Assembly (NCBI GenBank): GCA_963667455.2
Contig: CAXXFR010000031.1
Span: 62,001-126,000, forward strand
Direction: 5' to 3'
Length of the DNA stretch: 64,000 nucleotides
Source: Bin55 sp963667455
GTDB taxonomy: Bacteria > Pseudomonadota > Gammaproteobacteria > Pseudomonadales > Azotimanducaceae
Shown one piece after another: positions 8,898-18,363 of this stretch (position 1 is its first letter; the number at the start of each line of letters is the position of its first letter). The position numbers and the translations under genes are program-made. Under the pieces are notes generated by a model. It saw nothing but the letters and a program-made list of their open reading frames with translations. It made no database searches and was not told the DNA's origin.

Positions 8898-10544
8898 CTA
8901 GTTGCCTGTGGTTAAACGAAGTTTGAAGTAAACGTAACGACTCGGCGAGACCAATTGGTCAAGTGCCCCTTCGGCACTCAACGGCATCGAAGACTGAGTC
9001 GGTGCCTGTACGTCGAAGACATTCTCGACACCGAAGATGTAACTGAGCTTGTCGGCCTTCTCTATCGACCCGTAGCCCAAAACAACGCTCTGATAGAACA
9101 GAGGATCGCCAATGGTCGACTCCGACTCTTGAGTCTCCGTTGCACAAATTTCCTGCGCGGACCATTGAATGGACAATCGAAAAATGGAAGATTCGCACTT
9201 TCCTTCGATGGGTCGAACTAGACTCGACTTCCAGGTAAGAGCCAATGGCCCGTTTCGCCACGAGAGCTGTGTCGAATACGCCAATTCCGATTCGTCTTGA
9301 GCATTGTCGAGCTTCCGCGTCCAACGATGCAATTTCGAATCGTTCTGGGTCAACGAATTCTTTGCTCGATTTGTGAACTCAATATGAGCGACGTTCAATG
9401 CCAACTCGAAATCGCCGATCATCGGATCCCTTTGGACATAAGAAAACCCAATGTCGGTTTGCATCTTCAGTGCCGAGTTCAAGTTGAATTTCGCCGCGAA
9501 GTCAGGACTCAACACAGGAGCAATGGCCGCACATGCCAAGTCATTGCGAGATGGTTTGCAATCCTCAGTGGCCGACTGATAGCGAGAATCCAGATACTGC
9601 CTTGTTTGTATTCCGAGATGGTGGCGCAATCGCAGAGTGAGTTCTCCTAAACGCTGGAACTGATAGTTCAGTTCGAACGTCGCATCCTGGCCGTTCACTG
9701 GTTCGGAGTACGAATGGGGCCAGGTGTACAAGGCGTTGCGCGCAACCATTGGTTCCGAAGTTGAGTCTCGTACTGGAGCTTGGAGTTCACACGACTCTCC
9801 CCAAAGCTCGATTCCCAACTGTTCGACCAATGAACACGCAGCACCGAAATTCGATCCGATGGATCCTTTGAGCTGCATGTCGTCAAGAGGCGACCAATGC
9901 AACGTGGCGTGAAATTCCGACTGCAGGTTGGATGAGCCTAGTCCGAACACACTAATTTCGAATCCGCTCACTACCGAATCGACAATCGAAGCGTGCGTTT
10001 CGATGGATAAATTGCTGGAGAAGTCGTCTGCCCTACCGTTCCGCCGGTCTAACGACCCTGCATCACTGAAGAACTGCTCGATGGCAATCTCAAACGCACC
10101 TTGGAAATTTCCTCCATCGAAATTGGGGATCTCCGAACCCCAACGAGGATCTAGGGGATTCGACCAGTTTTGACTCAGTTCAAATTCCGACTCTTCAGGT
10201 CGAGTCTGTGGTAGTTGAATGCTGATTTTCCACTCAACCAGTGGCAAGTAAGCATCGAGAACGAATGGGGAATCAGGCGAACTGGAGGAATCAAAGGGCC
10301 ATTGAAACGCAGGCTTCAATAAATCTCCGTTAGGCTGGAGAACGTCGTAAATGGCGTATTCAAGACGGTGTCCGTCAAGATCAAGTTGTTTCTTGGGCTC
10401 CGGTCGCTCGAGGTGGATGGGTTCACTAGCGTTTACTTCCTTGATGCCCAGAGGAAACGATTCGCACAACGACACGGGCAACAGTCCCATGCTCGCTATC
10501 GAGAGAGAGGCCACAACAAGGCGGGTTGATCGGAGAACATCCAT
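8898..10544 (-). CDS. Outer-membrane beta-barrel protein resembling a TonB receptor barrel without plug
   Basis: About 548 residues starting at the ATG at 10544 (a TTG lies four codons upstream). The first 30 residues look like a signal peptide ending near SLC-ESF. The rest is rich in alternating, aromatic-ended strands, and the C-terminus reads YIFGVENVFDVQAP then SRYVYFKLRLTTGN, very like the last strands of TonB-dependent receptors. I see no TonB box and no plug domain, and the protein is shorter than the usual 700-1000 residues. It may therefore be a truncated receptor that kept or regained a signal peptide, or a stand-alone barrel. Confidence 0.6.
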   Translation of the reverse strand: MDVLRSTRLVVASLSIASMGLLPVSLCESFPLGIKEVNASEPIHLERPEPKKQLDLDGHRLEYAIYDVLQPNGDLLKPAFQWPFDSSSSPDSPFVLDAYLPLVEWKISIQLPQTRPEESEFELSQNWSNPLDPRWGSEIPNFDGGNFQGAFEIAIEQFFSDAGSLDRRNGRADDFSSNLSIETHASIVDSVVSGFEISVFGLGSSNLQSEFHATLHWSPLDDMQLKGSIGSNFGAACSLVEQLGIELWGESCELQAPVRDSTSEPMVARNALYTWPHSYSEPVNGQDATFELNYQFQRLGELTLRLRHHLGIQTRQYLDSRYQSATEDCKPSRNDLACAAIAPVLSPDFAAKFNLNSALKMQTDIGFSYVQRDPMIGDFELALNVAHIEFTNRAKNSLTQNDSKLHRWTRKLDNAQDESELAYSTQLSWRNGPLALTWKSSLVRPIEGKCESSIFRLSIQWSAQEICATETQESESTIGDPLFYQSVVLGYGSIEKADKLSYIFGVENVFDVQAPTQSSMPLSAEGALDQLVSPSRYVYFKLRLTTGN

Positions 10545-10750
10545 GTTCCACTCCAATTTGACGTGTTGCCGAACTCAATGGACCGACTACCATTTAGGAC
10601 ACAATACGACCTTCCGTGTCGATTGCCATCGCATGGGATTGTCGGTCAACAACCTCTTGCTCGAGTAGCGAGTAGCAACAATCTGTCTTGTCTTCGTCCC
10701 CGATTATAGTGTCAACTTCCCCCTCTTCGTAGACCGAGCGGAATGATCTC

Positions 10751-12013
10751 TTGATTGCCCACAACCCTAGTGATTACTGGCAATTTGCTAACAAGTCGCT
10801 CCTCGTTTCGACGTTGATTTGTTGCGTTCTTGGGGCAACGCTCCTGAAGTCTGCAAGAGGAGAGGACTACACCAGCCACTGGGATCTGCAGTATTCGGAG
10901 AACCCAGGATTCGAACCTCGATTAACCAGTCTGGACATCCATGTACCACAAGACGTTCAAGGTGCTCCCATTCTTTTCTACATTCATGGAGGGAGCTGGG
11001 CGTTCGGCGACAAGCACCTGGGGAACTCCCCCAAACTCTCATTCTTCACTGAGCTTGGATTTATTGTCGTCAGTGCAAACTATCGGCTTAGCACCGAGGA
11101 CGTCAAACATCCAACTCACGTCAACGATGTTGCTGATGCCGTCAGGTGGGTTCACGAGAACATTGACGAATACGGAGGAAACCCAAATGCCATCTATCTG
11201 ATGGGGCACTCCGCCGGTGCGCATCTTGCCAGTCTGCTCGTGCTCGATGAGTCAAAACTCGAACGCGCTGGCGGTGCCGATACAACAATTCAAGGCGTGG
11301 TGATGCTCGATTCGGCCGCCTACGACATGGTTCGAATGATGGAAGAACTACAGGACACACCTTCGAGCTACTTTCACGTCGCCTTTGGCTCTGATCGCAA
11401 GACCTGGGTCGACGCTTCTCCACAACACCACATCAAGCCTCGAGATAGATTCCCCGGGTTCCTAGTTCTCATGGCGAGTCCCGTGCGAATGCCCATGTCG
11501 GGTCAATTGAAACGTGCTCATTCCGCGAAATGGGAGGAAGTGTCGGAGTTCGTCTCGAGACTTCGAGATGCAGAAGCATCGGTATACACCGTTGACGCAA
11601 TGAAACTATCCAGCCATCGGTCGATTAATCGTGATATCGGTGTGAAAGGTGACCGCATAAGCGAGGTGATCGCCAACTTTCTTCGAATGCACGAGGCAAA
11701 ACGCAAGGGTGAGGACCATCTAATGTCTGTTGCACGGCACACTTCGTTCTCGGTGTCCATCGACGAATGGAAGCGAGTGAGTCAGGAACTTGGCGATTAC
11801 GCAACGGATGTCTTCTTTCGATTCCGAGATACGGATGGCGATGGACGGTTGGAACGGGACGAACTGCAGGAGCACGAACTGGATCACTTCGAGACTTGGG
11901 ACTTGGACAAAGATGGCGGCATTACGAGAGAAGACATCGTGCGGGGCTATCAAGCTCTGGGACCCGCCATGACCCAGCACTGCCGCCCACTGCCAGCCGG
12001 TCAGTTTCTCTAA
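10751..12013 (+). CDS. Secreted alpha/beta-hydrolase (esterase) with C-terminal EF-hands
   Basis: A 420-residue protein. A signal peptide (residues about 1-38, core STLICCVLGATLL) is followed by an alpha/beta-hydrolase of the carboxylesterase/BD-FAE type: oxyanion-hole motif HGGSWAFGDK near residue 78 and nucleophile GHSAGAHLASLL near 152. The C-terminal 70 residues contain two calcium-binding loops, DTDGDGRLERDE near 360 and DLDKDGGITRED near 385, which is an EF-hand pair. It probably acts in the periplasm or outside the cell and binds calcium. The start is a TTG at 10751; no in-frame ATG lies between it and the signal peptide. Confidence 0.82.
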   Translation: MIAHNPSDYWQFANKSLLVSTLICCVLGATLLKSARGEDYTSHWDLQYSENPGFEPRLTSLDIHVPQDVQGAPILFYIHGGSWAFGDKHLGNSPKLSFFTELGFIVVSANYRLSTEDVKHPTHVNDVADAVRWVHENIDEYGGNPNAIYLMGHSAGAHLASLLVLDESKLERAGGADTTIQGVVMLDSAAYDMVRMMEELQDTPSSYFHVAFGSDRKTWVDASPQHHIKPRDRFPGFLVLMASPVRMPMSGQLKRAHSAKWEEVSEFVSRLRDAEASVYTVDAMKLSSHRSINRDIGVKGDRISEVIANFLRMHEAKRKGEDHLMSVARHTSFSVSIDEWKRVSQELGDYATDVFFRFRDTDGDGRLERDELQEHELDHFETWDLDKDGGITREDIVRGYQALGPAMTQHCRPLPAGQFL

Positions 12014-12056
12014 AGCACTAACATTGAGCATTCGTCAGTTTTCCAGTTCCAAACGA

Positions 12057-12980
12057 ATGACCATGTCCACCACTTGTGAGCCACACACTCTTGAGCAACC
12101 GCCCTTCAACGCTACTTTTATGGGCGTGGTCGTCGGTGCTGCCAAACACTTCGACTCGACTGTGTCTGTCGCGGAGTTCTATTGCGAGTCCGGTTTTGCA
12201 TTCGCACTCAACATACACTCAGAAATCATGTGTCCAAGTGGACCGTACTGCTGGAACCACGCACCGGTTTTGGAACGATTGAAACTCTTGGGACTGCACG
12301 GCACCTACGTGGGTTCGGATTCTGACGGAGACGAGAGAGAACGCAGAATCAGCATCGAACAACTGGCACGCAAGGCGTCGGATGAAGCTGTTGCGTCGAT
12401 GGAGGGCCTCGAACACCAATTGATTACGTCGAACGACGAGACGAGCTTCAATCTTGCAATGCCTTGGGGAGACGACGCACCGTCCTGTCTGCCCGAACTT
12501 TCCTACGAATCTTGGCGCAATCAGTCAGCCAATGCGTTCGGTTTCTACCGGTTCGATCCGTGCGACGACAGTGTGAAACGGCAGAGGATGCTCGCAGGTC
12601 TCGAATGCGCGTTGGAAATGTACGAGTCACCAAGCGCGTTTCAGCAAGACGGATACCAGTTCGGTCTTTCAGCTTACGACGCGTGGCAAAACGCCCTGGA
12701 TTCCGATTCCTACGACAAACACGGACATTGGTGGAACGCTATGGTCTGGTCCGAGTGCAGGAATGTCGCCTCGAAGTACTTTCAAGATTGGCCGGGGCCG
12801 AGCGAGGAGTGTGCACAGTTGTTGTCAAACAGCTTTTCCAAGGTTGGCGAGTTAATGCAGACAGCTTCACCTCACGAATTGGATCGCTCAAAGAAGAAGG
12901 AGTTGATTCGCGAAGCCGCGGAGTGCGAATCCACCCTACCCCACCTGATCCGAGAATTGGCGGAACCTCTACGAAGCTGA
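12057..12980 (+). CDS. Uncharacterised protein
   Basis: About 307 residues from the ATG at 12057; a TTG at 12024 would add 11 and another ATG follows at 12063. I do not recognise the family. It is acidic, has no signal peptide or membrane segment, and contains Cys in the N-terminal half (FYCESGF, IMCPSGPYCW) and a conserved-looking GLSAYDAWQNAL stretch followed by HWWNAMVWSECRN. Tryptophan-rich helical segments like these occur in butirosin-H-type (BtrH N-terminal) or C39-like proteins, but the resemblance is too weak to claim. It starts about 40 bases after the esterase stop, so cotranscription is possible. Confidence 0.6.
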   Translation: MTMSTTCEPHTLEQPPFNATFMGVVVGAAKHFDSTVSVAEFYCESGFAFALNIHSEIMCPSGPYCWNHAPVLERLKLLGLHGTYVGSDSDGDERERRISIEQLARKASDEAVASMEGLEHQLITSNDETSFNLAMPWGDDAPSCLPELSYESWRNQSANAFGFYRFDPCDDSVKRQRMLAGLECALEMYESPSAFQQDGYQFGLSAYDAWQNALDSDSYDKHGHWWNAMVWSECRNVASKYFQDWPGPSEECAQLLSNSFSKVGELMQTASPHELDRSKKKELIREAAECESTLPHLIRELAEPLRS

Positions 12981-12999
12981 CGCTTGGTACAAGTGCCCA

Positions 13000-14472
13000 C
13001 TAGAGGGCTCGAGCGATGGCTGTGTGCCAGCGTTCCAATTCCCGCACTCGGTCGGATTCGCTCATGGTTGGGTAGAAAGACGAATCAACTGTCCAGAGTC
13101 TCGCGGCATCTCGAAGATTGGAAAGGCGACCGAGACCCAGTAAAGCCAGAATCGCCGCTCCAACCGAAGTTGTCTCAACATTTTTGGGTCGATCCACTTG
13201 CAGTCCGGTAATGTCGCTCAGGAACTGGCAGAACCAGTCGTTGCCAACCATTCCACCATCCACTCGTATGCGGTCGAGAGGTATCTCGTCGTTCTGAACG
13301 GCGGCTACCAAATCCGCAGTTTGAAATCCCACGCTCTTCAGCGTTGCCGTGACGATTTCATCGGTGCTTGTATCCAACGTCAATCCACAGATGAGACCTC
13401 GAGCATTGGGTTCCCAATGCGGTGCACCCAGTCCCGTGAATGCGGGCACGACAAACACTCCATTGGTTTCCCCGTCGACTCTTCGTGCTGCCGCTTCGGA
13501 CTCCGCAGAGTTCTCGATGAAGTTCATGTTGTCGCGCACCCACTGTATGGCAGTACCCGCATTGAAGATGCTGCCTTCGACTGCATAGGTAGTGACTCCG
13601 TCGATCCTATAGGCTATGGTGCTCAGCAACTTGGATTTCGACTCGCACTTTGTGCTCCCGGTGTTCGTAATGAGAAAGCAACCAGTGCCGTAAGTGCTCT
13701 TTGCCATGCCGGGTTCACAGCAAACCTGGCCGATTAGTGCAGACTGCTGATCACCCGCGATTCCCAGAATCGGAATCTCCTTTCCAAACCAGTCTTTATG
13801 AGTAGTCCCGAAGAAACTGCAAGAGTCCTGTGCTGTGGGAAGTACGCTCCATGGCACTCCAAAGTAATCGAGTAGCTCTTCTGACCACTCGTTCGCGATG
13901 ATGTCGTAGAGTTGAGTCCTCGAAGCGTTGGTGTCGTCAGTCGCGTGGACTTGCCCTTGAGTCAGCCGCCACAACAAGAAGGAGTCGACAGTTCCCCACT
14001 TCAGTCGGTTGGCATCCGCAAGTTCTCGATACGGTTCTCGTTGCAACAACCACGAGAGTTTGGTACTTGAGAAGTAGGGATCAACAACCAGTCCGGTCCT
14101 CTCAGCGATTCTCTCTTCCAATCCGTCGTCCAACACCTTCTGGCAGAGGTCCGCCGTTCGCCTATCCTGCCAGACGATGGCGTTTCCGACAGGTTCCGAG
14201 CTGATGGAGTCCCAAACAATCGAAGTCTCTCTCTGATTGGTTATTCCAATGGCATCAATGGCGCTGACGGAGACACCCGAATTGGCGATTGCCTCTCGAC
14301 ATGATTCAAGGACTGAATCCCACAACTGATTGGCATCTTGTTCAACCCATCCATCTCTTGGAAATATCGACGGAAATTCTCTCTGGCCAGCTCCCAATTG
14401 ATGCAATCGATCGTCATACACGATCGCTCGCGAGCTTGAGGTCCCTTGATCGATGGCTAGGACGTTGGGCAT
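13000..14472 (-). CDS. glpK: Glycerol kinase
   Basis: Phosphorylates glycerol to sn-glycerol 3-phosphate with ATP. At 490 residues it has the normal family length. The N-terminal phosphate-binding motif is IDQGTSSSRAIVYD (residues 6-19), and FGGY-family signatures are seen in GxxNQRETSIVWD and in the C-terminal IRVDGGMVGNDWFCQFLSDI. The start is at 14472, 21 bases after the stop of the dehydratase frame upstream, so both may lie on one transcript. No glpF or glpD gene is adjacent. Confidence 0.93.
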   Translation of the reverse strand: MPNVLAIDQGTSSSRAIVYDDRLHQLGAGQREFPSIFPRDGWVEQDANQLWDSVLESCREAIANSGVSVSAIDAIGITNQRETSIVWDSISSEPVGNAIVWQDRRTADLCQKVLDDGLEERIAERTGLVVDPYFSSTKLSWLLQREPYRELADANRLKWGTVDSFLLWRLTQGQVHATDDTNASRTQLYDIIANEWSEELLDYFGVPWSVLPTAQDSCSFFGTTHKDWFGKEIPILGIAGDQQSALIGQVCCEPGMAKSTYGTGCFLITNTGSTKCESKSKLLSTIAYRIDGVTTYAVEGSIFNAGTAIQWVRDNMNFIENSAESEAAARRVDGETNGVFVVPAFTGLGAPHWEPNARGLICGLTLDTSTDEIVTATLKSVGFQTADLVAAVQNDEIPLDRIRVDGGMVGNDWFCQFLSDITGLQVDRPKNVETTSVGAAILALLGLGRLSNLRDAARLWTVDSSFYPTMSESDRVRELERWHTAIARAL

Positions 14473-14493
14473 CAGGTGGTGCCGGCGAGAAGG

Positions 14494-15610
14494 CTACTGG
14501 CCTGTCTTCCGCGACGGCAACTCCACCGTTGCTGTTCCCATGGCTGTCGGCAAGCCCGATTGGTTGACGTTCTCGATGTTGAGATCCACCAGACAGTGGC
14601 CGTTCGACTGGTACTTCTTCAGCACCGATCCGTGAACGGTGTTGGTGTCGCCCACGATGTTGGGATGTCGAATGGATGCGTTCAACTTTCTCAACGTTCC
14701 CGCATCGCCCATCCAGTCTGTGGCGATTTGGGCGAGCCAACACACTCGCTGAGGTCCGAAGTCGAATTGACCCGGCATGTTGCGTCGCTTTTGAGCATGT
14801 TCCTCGTCAAACCGACCTCCGCCACCCAAGTCGGGCGATCCTTCCGCCTCTAGTGAGGCTCGGGTACTTCTTCCTGTACCTAGAACACCGTGTGTAAACA
14901 AGAAGAGCTCGGTAACTGAGTAGGTGCCCTTCTTCAACGATGGAATCGACTCGCCTTCGACGACATCTTCCCAGAACAAGCGTGTCCGATCCTCGACGAG
15001 TCCTTTCCCAAACCAAGGGATCCGCGGGCACCAATTCTGATCTGACGTTGCTTTCACCTTGGTCGGCCTTGGGCTTTCGGTCGTATTCCAATGTCGCACC
15101 AGTGTTTTGGTAGCGAGCCATCAAAGTCTTGACCGTTGCAACAACCTCTTGGCGTTGATTGCTGAAGACGACGTGTCCCGTGTTGAAGTTGATTGGGCCG
15201 ATGCGTTTGCTGGTCTTACGTTGAGTCTCTCCAACGGTCTCCTGCGCCGTTATCGTGTCGTTGCGCCAAACCGGTCGCACAAAGTCAATTTCGGCTCCGG
15301 CGTAGTTCACGGGTAGAAATTGCGTCGATACCCTTCGCCGGTCGATGGCACCGGTTTCTCCAGCCACGACACCTAGCGAAACCGAGTAGAGGAACGTAGG
15401 AGGAGCGGTTAAGTCTCCGAATCGGCTAGATCGTGCATACTCAAGGTCTCGATACAGCGGGTTGTAGTCTCCCACCCCATCTCCGTACCGTCGAATGTTG
15501 TCGACGTTGGCCTCTTTCGAGGGCCGATGAGGCAACACCATCCCAATCGTCTTCCGATATTCGGATTGGAATTCGTCTAGGGTTTCGATGAGTTCGATTG
15601 CCGCTGCCAT
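14494..15610 (-). pseudogene. MaoC-like double-hotdog acyl dehydratase, single frameshift
   Basis: Two overlapping frames together make one roughly 370-residue protein of the MaoC/FAS1-like dehydratase family, which hydrates or dehydrates acyl-CoA thioesters. The frame starting at the ATG at 15610 covers the first hotdog (FGDLTAPPTFLYS, VNYAGAEIDFVRPVWRNDT) up to ELVPADPLVWE and then turns into arginine-rich nonsense. The frame one base over resumes near 14985 with FWEDVVEGESIPSLKKG and covers the second hotdog to a stop at 14494. One extra base between about 14975 and 15012 explains this. It is either a real inactivating mutation or a sequencing error; both halves otherwise look unmutated. 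Confidence 0.75.
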
Positions 15611-15887
15611 GTCTCCCTCTATTCAGTTCATGGCTGGGGCTGACAAGCCAATGAAGCCATGATTGCTACGCTGACTCTTCGATTGTAGAACGAACAATCC
15701 GGGAAGGAACTTTCGACGTCTCACAGCGCGCTTGTGTCGACGGGATTTGAGGTCTGCATCAACATCGGCTGAGAATACAGCCTCTTCAATGGATTCGTTC
15801 AATGCGTTGCAACACGCACTTGGCATAATTCCCAGCGTTAAATCGGCTAGGAGTACAGGCAACGGAAGCCTGTTCCGAGGAACATCA

Positions 15888-16748
15888 ATGGCTGCTGAAC
15901 AGCAAGAACAGACTCTGGTGGTCGATGGGCTCAACATCAGCGAGCGAGTCGCCGAGATCCAAGATCGCGGCTACACCATCATTCCCGACTTCATCTCCCC
16001 AGATGTCGTCGAGCACATCCGAACGGTCTTCGATACCGAAGTTCCGCTCACAGAAATGCGTGCAATCGGTACCAACACCGGCAGAACCTTTCGTGCTCAC
16101 AACTTGCTGGGAAAGACTCGACGTGTTGATTTCATGTTTCTAGACCCTCGGCTCCGCGCGATAGTCGAGGGAGTTATCGGTCCAAGAACACAAGTCAATG
16201 TAACAACGTTGTTCAATGTGCTACCCGGTGAAACTCGGCAGTTTCTCCATCAAGACGATGGACTGTGGCCGATACCTCGACCCCACCCTCCTTTCTTGTG
16301 CAACGCTCTGCTGGCTATCGACGACCACGACATCGAAAACGGCGCGACCCATCTAGTTCCTTACAGTCATCGGTGGCACGACCGCAGAGTCGACCAAGAA
16401 GTCGAAACAACCCGCATCGAAATGAAGTCAGGTTCCATCGTGTTTTGGGAAGGAGGAATGTGGCATGCCGGCGGTGCGAACAATTCCAAGAATCGCGAGA
16501 GGCTTGGATTCTTCATGAGTCACGCAGTTTCTTACCTACGTCCGCAGGAGATTCAGCTTGTTTCCGTACCCCGAGAGCAGGTCCGCGAGATGCCCGAGAA
16601 ATTGCAACGATTGCTGGGCTACCATCGGTTCGGATTGGGCGTCGACGGGCGCGACCCCATCGATGTGCTCAACGATGGAATCGTCTCGCACCCTACCGCC
16701 AAAGTTCGTTGGTGGGAGAACTTGGAACGGCAAGGTGTAGAGAATTAG
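15888..16748 (+). CDS. Phytanoyl-CoA dioxygenase (PhyH) family protein
   Basis: A 286-residue Fe(II)/2-oxoglutarate-dependent oxygenase. The iron ligands are the His and Asp in FLHQDDGLWP and the distal His in GGMWHAGGAN. The middle has LLAIDDHDIENGATHLVPYSH, as in PhyH proteins acting on acyl-CoA or small metabolites. I chose the ATG at 15888 because AGGA lies 7 bases upstream; the frame stays open to 15732 but that extension looks non-native. The substrate is unknown. It is divergent from the dehydratase gene. Confidence 0.85.
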   Translation: MAAEQQEQTLVVDGLNISERVAEIQDRGYTIIPDFISPDVVEHIRTVFDTEVPLTEMRAIGTNTGRTFRAHNLLGKTRRVDFMFLDPRLRAIVEGVIGPRTQVNVTTLFNVLPGETRQFLHQDDGLWPIPRPHPPFLCNALLAIDDHDIENGATHLVPYSHRWHDRRVDQEVETTRIEMKSGSIVFWEGGMWHAGGANNSKNRERLGFFMSHAVSYLRPQEIQLVSVPREQVREMPEKLQRLLGYHRFGLGVDGRDPIDVLNDGIVSHPTAKVRWWENLERQGVEN

Positions 16749-16816
16749 ATCCAACGAATAGCAACGACATCATCCGTGTCCATTGATTCGATTTTCCTTT
16801 GCAAACACTCCCAAAA

Positions 16817-16844
16817 TTGACATGCAGTCCGTTACGGCTATTCT
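16817..16844 (+). promoter_or_regulatory. Candidate sigma-70 promoter for phoH operon
   Basis: TTGACA at 16817 and TATTCT at 16839, 16 bases apart, lie upstream of the TTG start at 16877. The -35 is a perfect match; the -10 matches four of six. The predicted leader would be about 25 bases. Confidence 0.45.
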
Positions 16845-16876
16845 GTAATGCTCCTTAGACATCAACCCCTACTCCC

Positions 16877-17899
16877 TTGAGCGAGGATTCATCTGCGGAC
16901 ACCACCGCGAATCTGAATCTCGAACCCAACGACCATCGTCGATTAGCCGTGTTGTGCGGCCCGTTCGATCAGAACATCCGACAGTTGGAAAAGCGACTCG
17001 GCATTTTCATCAGCAATCGTGGAAACGCGTTTCGATTGACGGGTCCTGCCAAGCAGGTCGAGACCGGTGTCGCCGTCGTGTCCGAACTGTATGCCGAAAC
17101 CGAATCCACCGAGACGTTGGATCCGAAGACTGTGCATTTGCACCTTCAAGATTCCGGTATTGACGATCTGGTCTCCGGGAAGCAGTCCGAGACTCAGCCC
17201 TCGTGGATTCGGGTCAGAAAACGCTGGATCAAACCGCGCGGTCCCAACCAGACCAATTTCGTTGCGAACATGCGCAAGTTCAGCGTCAATTTTGGTGTCG
17301 GACCCGCAGGAACCGGCAAGACCTATCTGGCTGTAGCTTGTGCCGTGGAAGCCTTGGAAAAGGAGCAGGTCGGTCGCATCCTGCTAGTCCGTCCTGCAGT
17401 CGAAGTCGGAGAAAAACTGGGGTTTCTTCCGGGCGATCTGGCGCAAAAAATCGATCCGTATCTCCGACCGCTGTACGACTCGTTGTATGAGATGCTCGGT
17501 TCCGAACGAGTGAGTCGCTACGTTGAGCGCAATGTGATTGAAGTCGCTCCACTCGCCTACATGCGCGGACGCACACTCAACAATGCCTTTGTCATTTTGG
17601 ACGAAGGGCAGAACACGACTATCGCCCAAATGAAAATGTTCTTGACGCGAATTGGATTTGGTTCGACAGTCGCGATTACCGGCGACCTAACTCAGATTGA
17701 CCTTCCTCGCGATCAACACAATAGGCAGTCGGGTCTTGTCCATGTTCTTGACATAGTGGGAGGTATACCCGGGCTGACAGTGGTGCGTTTCAACAAGCGA
17801 GACATCGTTCGCCATCCCGTCGTTCAACACATCGTGGACGCATACGAGAAGTCCGAAGCGGGTTTGAAGCGATCCAATGGTTCAGGTCGGAAGTCTTAA
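16877..17899 (+). CDS. phoH: PhoH-like ATPase
   Basis: A 340-residue PhoH (YbeZ-type) P-loop ATPase linked to RNA metabolism and ribosome maturation through its partner YbeY. Residues about 25-90 fit the N-terminal KH-like domain. Walker A is GPAGTGKT near 143, followed by the family signature RILLVRPAVEVGEKLGFLPG, and Walker B is FVILDEGQN. The start is a TTG at 16877 with no strong ribosome site. The gene begins a block in the order phoH-ybeY-corC-lnt, as in many gammaproteobacteria; miaB, often upstream, is absent. Confidence 0.92.
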   Translation: MSEDSSADTTANLNLEPNDHRRLAVLCGPFDQNIRQLEKRLGIFISNRGNAFRLTGPAKQVETGVAVVSELYAETESTETLDPKTVHLHLQDSGIDDLVSGKQSETQPSWIRVRKRWIKPRGPNQTNFVANMRKFSVNFGVGPAGTGKTYLAVACAVEALEKEQVGRILLVRPAVEVGEKLGFLPGDLAQKIDPYLRPLYDSLYEMLGSERVSRYVERNVIEVAPLAYMRGRTLNNAFVILDEGQNTTIAQMKMFLTRIGFGSTVAITGDLTQIDLPRDQHNRQSGLVHVLDIVGGIPGLTVVRFNKRDIVRHPVVQHIVDAYEKSEAGLKRSNGSGRKS

Positions 17900-17928
17900 C
17901 CCGCACAGTGTCTTCAGTTGATCGGCGG

Positions 17929-18363
17929 ATGAGTTCCCAAGTCGCAGTACAGTTTGCAGACGACGTTGACCCACTCGACGAGTCTTTAGTCGCGAGTTGG
18001 GTGAAAGCGGCGTGTTCAGAGCAGCATGGCGATGTTTGCGTTCGTTTTGTGGGTGAGCAGGAAGGCAAGACGCTCAATCAGAGATTTCGAAACATTGACC
18101 GGCCCACCAACGTCTTGTCCTTTACCGCCAACGAAGATGGAATTCTCGGCGATATCGCGATCTGCATGCCGACTGCTATGCAGGAAGCCGACGAACAAGA
18201 CAAGACGCTGGCTCAACACCTCGCACATCTTGTCGTACACGGTACGCTGCATCTCTGCGGCTTCGACCATACTAACCATCAGGATTCACAGGAAATGGAG
18301 TCCCTAGAAATCGGTATTCTCTCGAATCTCGGGTTTCCCGATCCGTACAGCAAATATGACTGA
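17929..18363 (+). CDS. ybeY: Endoribonuclease YbeY
   Basis: A metal-dependent endoribonuclease for 16S rRNA 3' end maturation and ribosome quality control. The zinc motif is HGTLHLCGFDH, matching H-G-x-L-H-L-x-G-x-D-H, and RPTNVLSFT is the family's conserved segment. I chose the ATG at 17929; a GTG at 17908 is also possible. It lies just after phoH and overlaps corC by 8 bases, so the three are translated from one message. Confidence 0.93.
   Translation: MSSQVAVQFADDVDPLDESLVASWVKAACSEQHGDVCVRFVGEQEGKTLNQRFRNIDRPTNVLSFTANEDGILGDIAICMPTAMQEADEQDKTLAQHLAHLVVHGTLHLCGFDHTNHQDSQEMESLEIGILSNLGFPDPYSKYD

Noticed and set aside
10901..10920. GGATTCGAACCT, resembling a tRNA T-loop
   Set aside because: It lies inside the esterase gene and encodes PGFEPR; no acceptor or anticodon arm can be folded around it.
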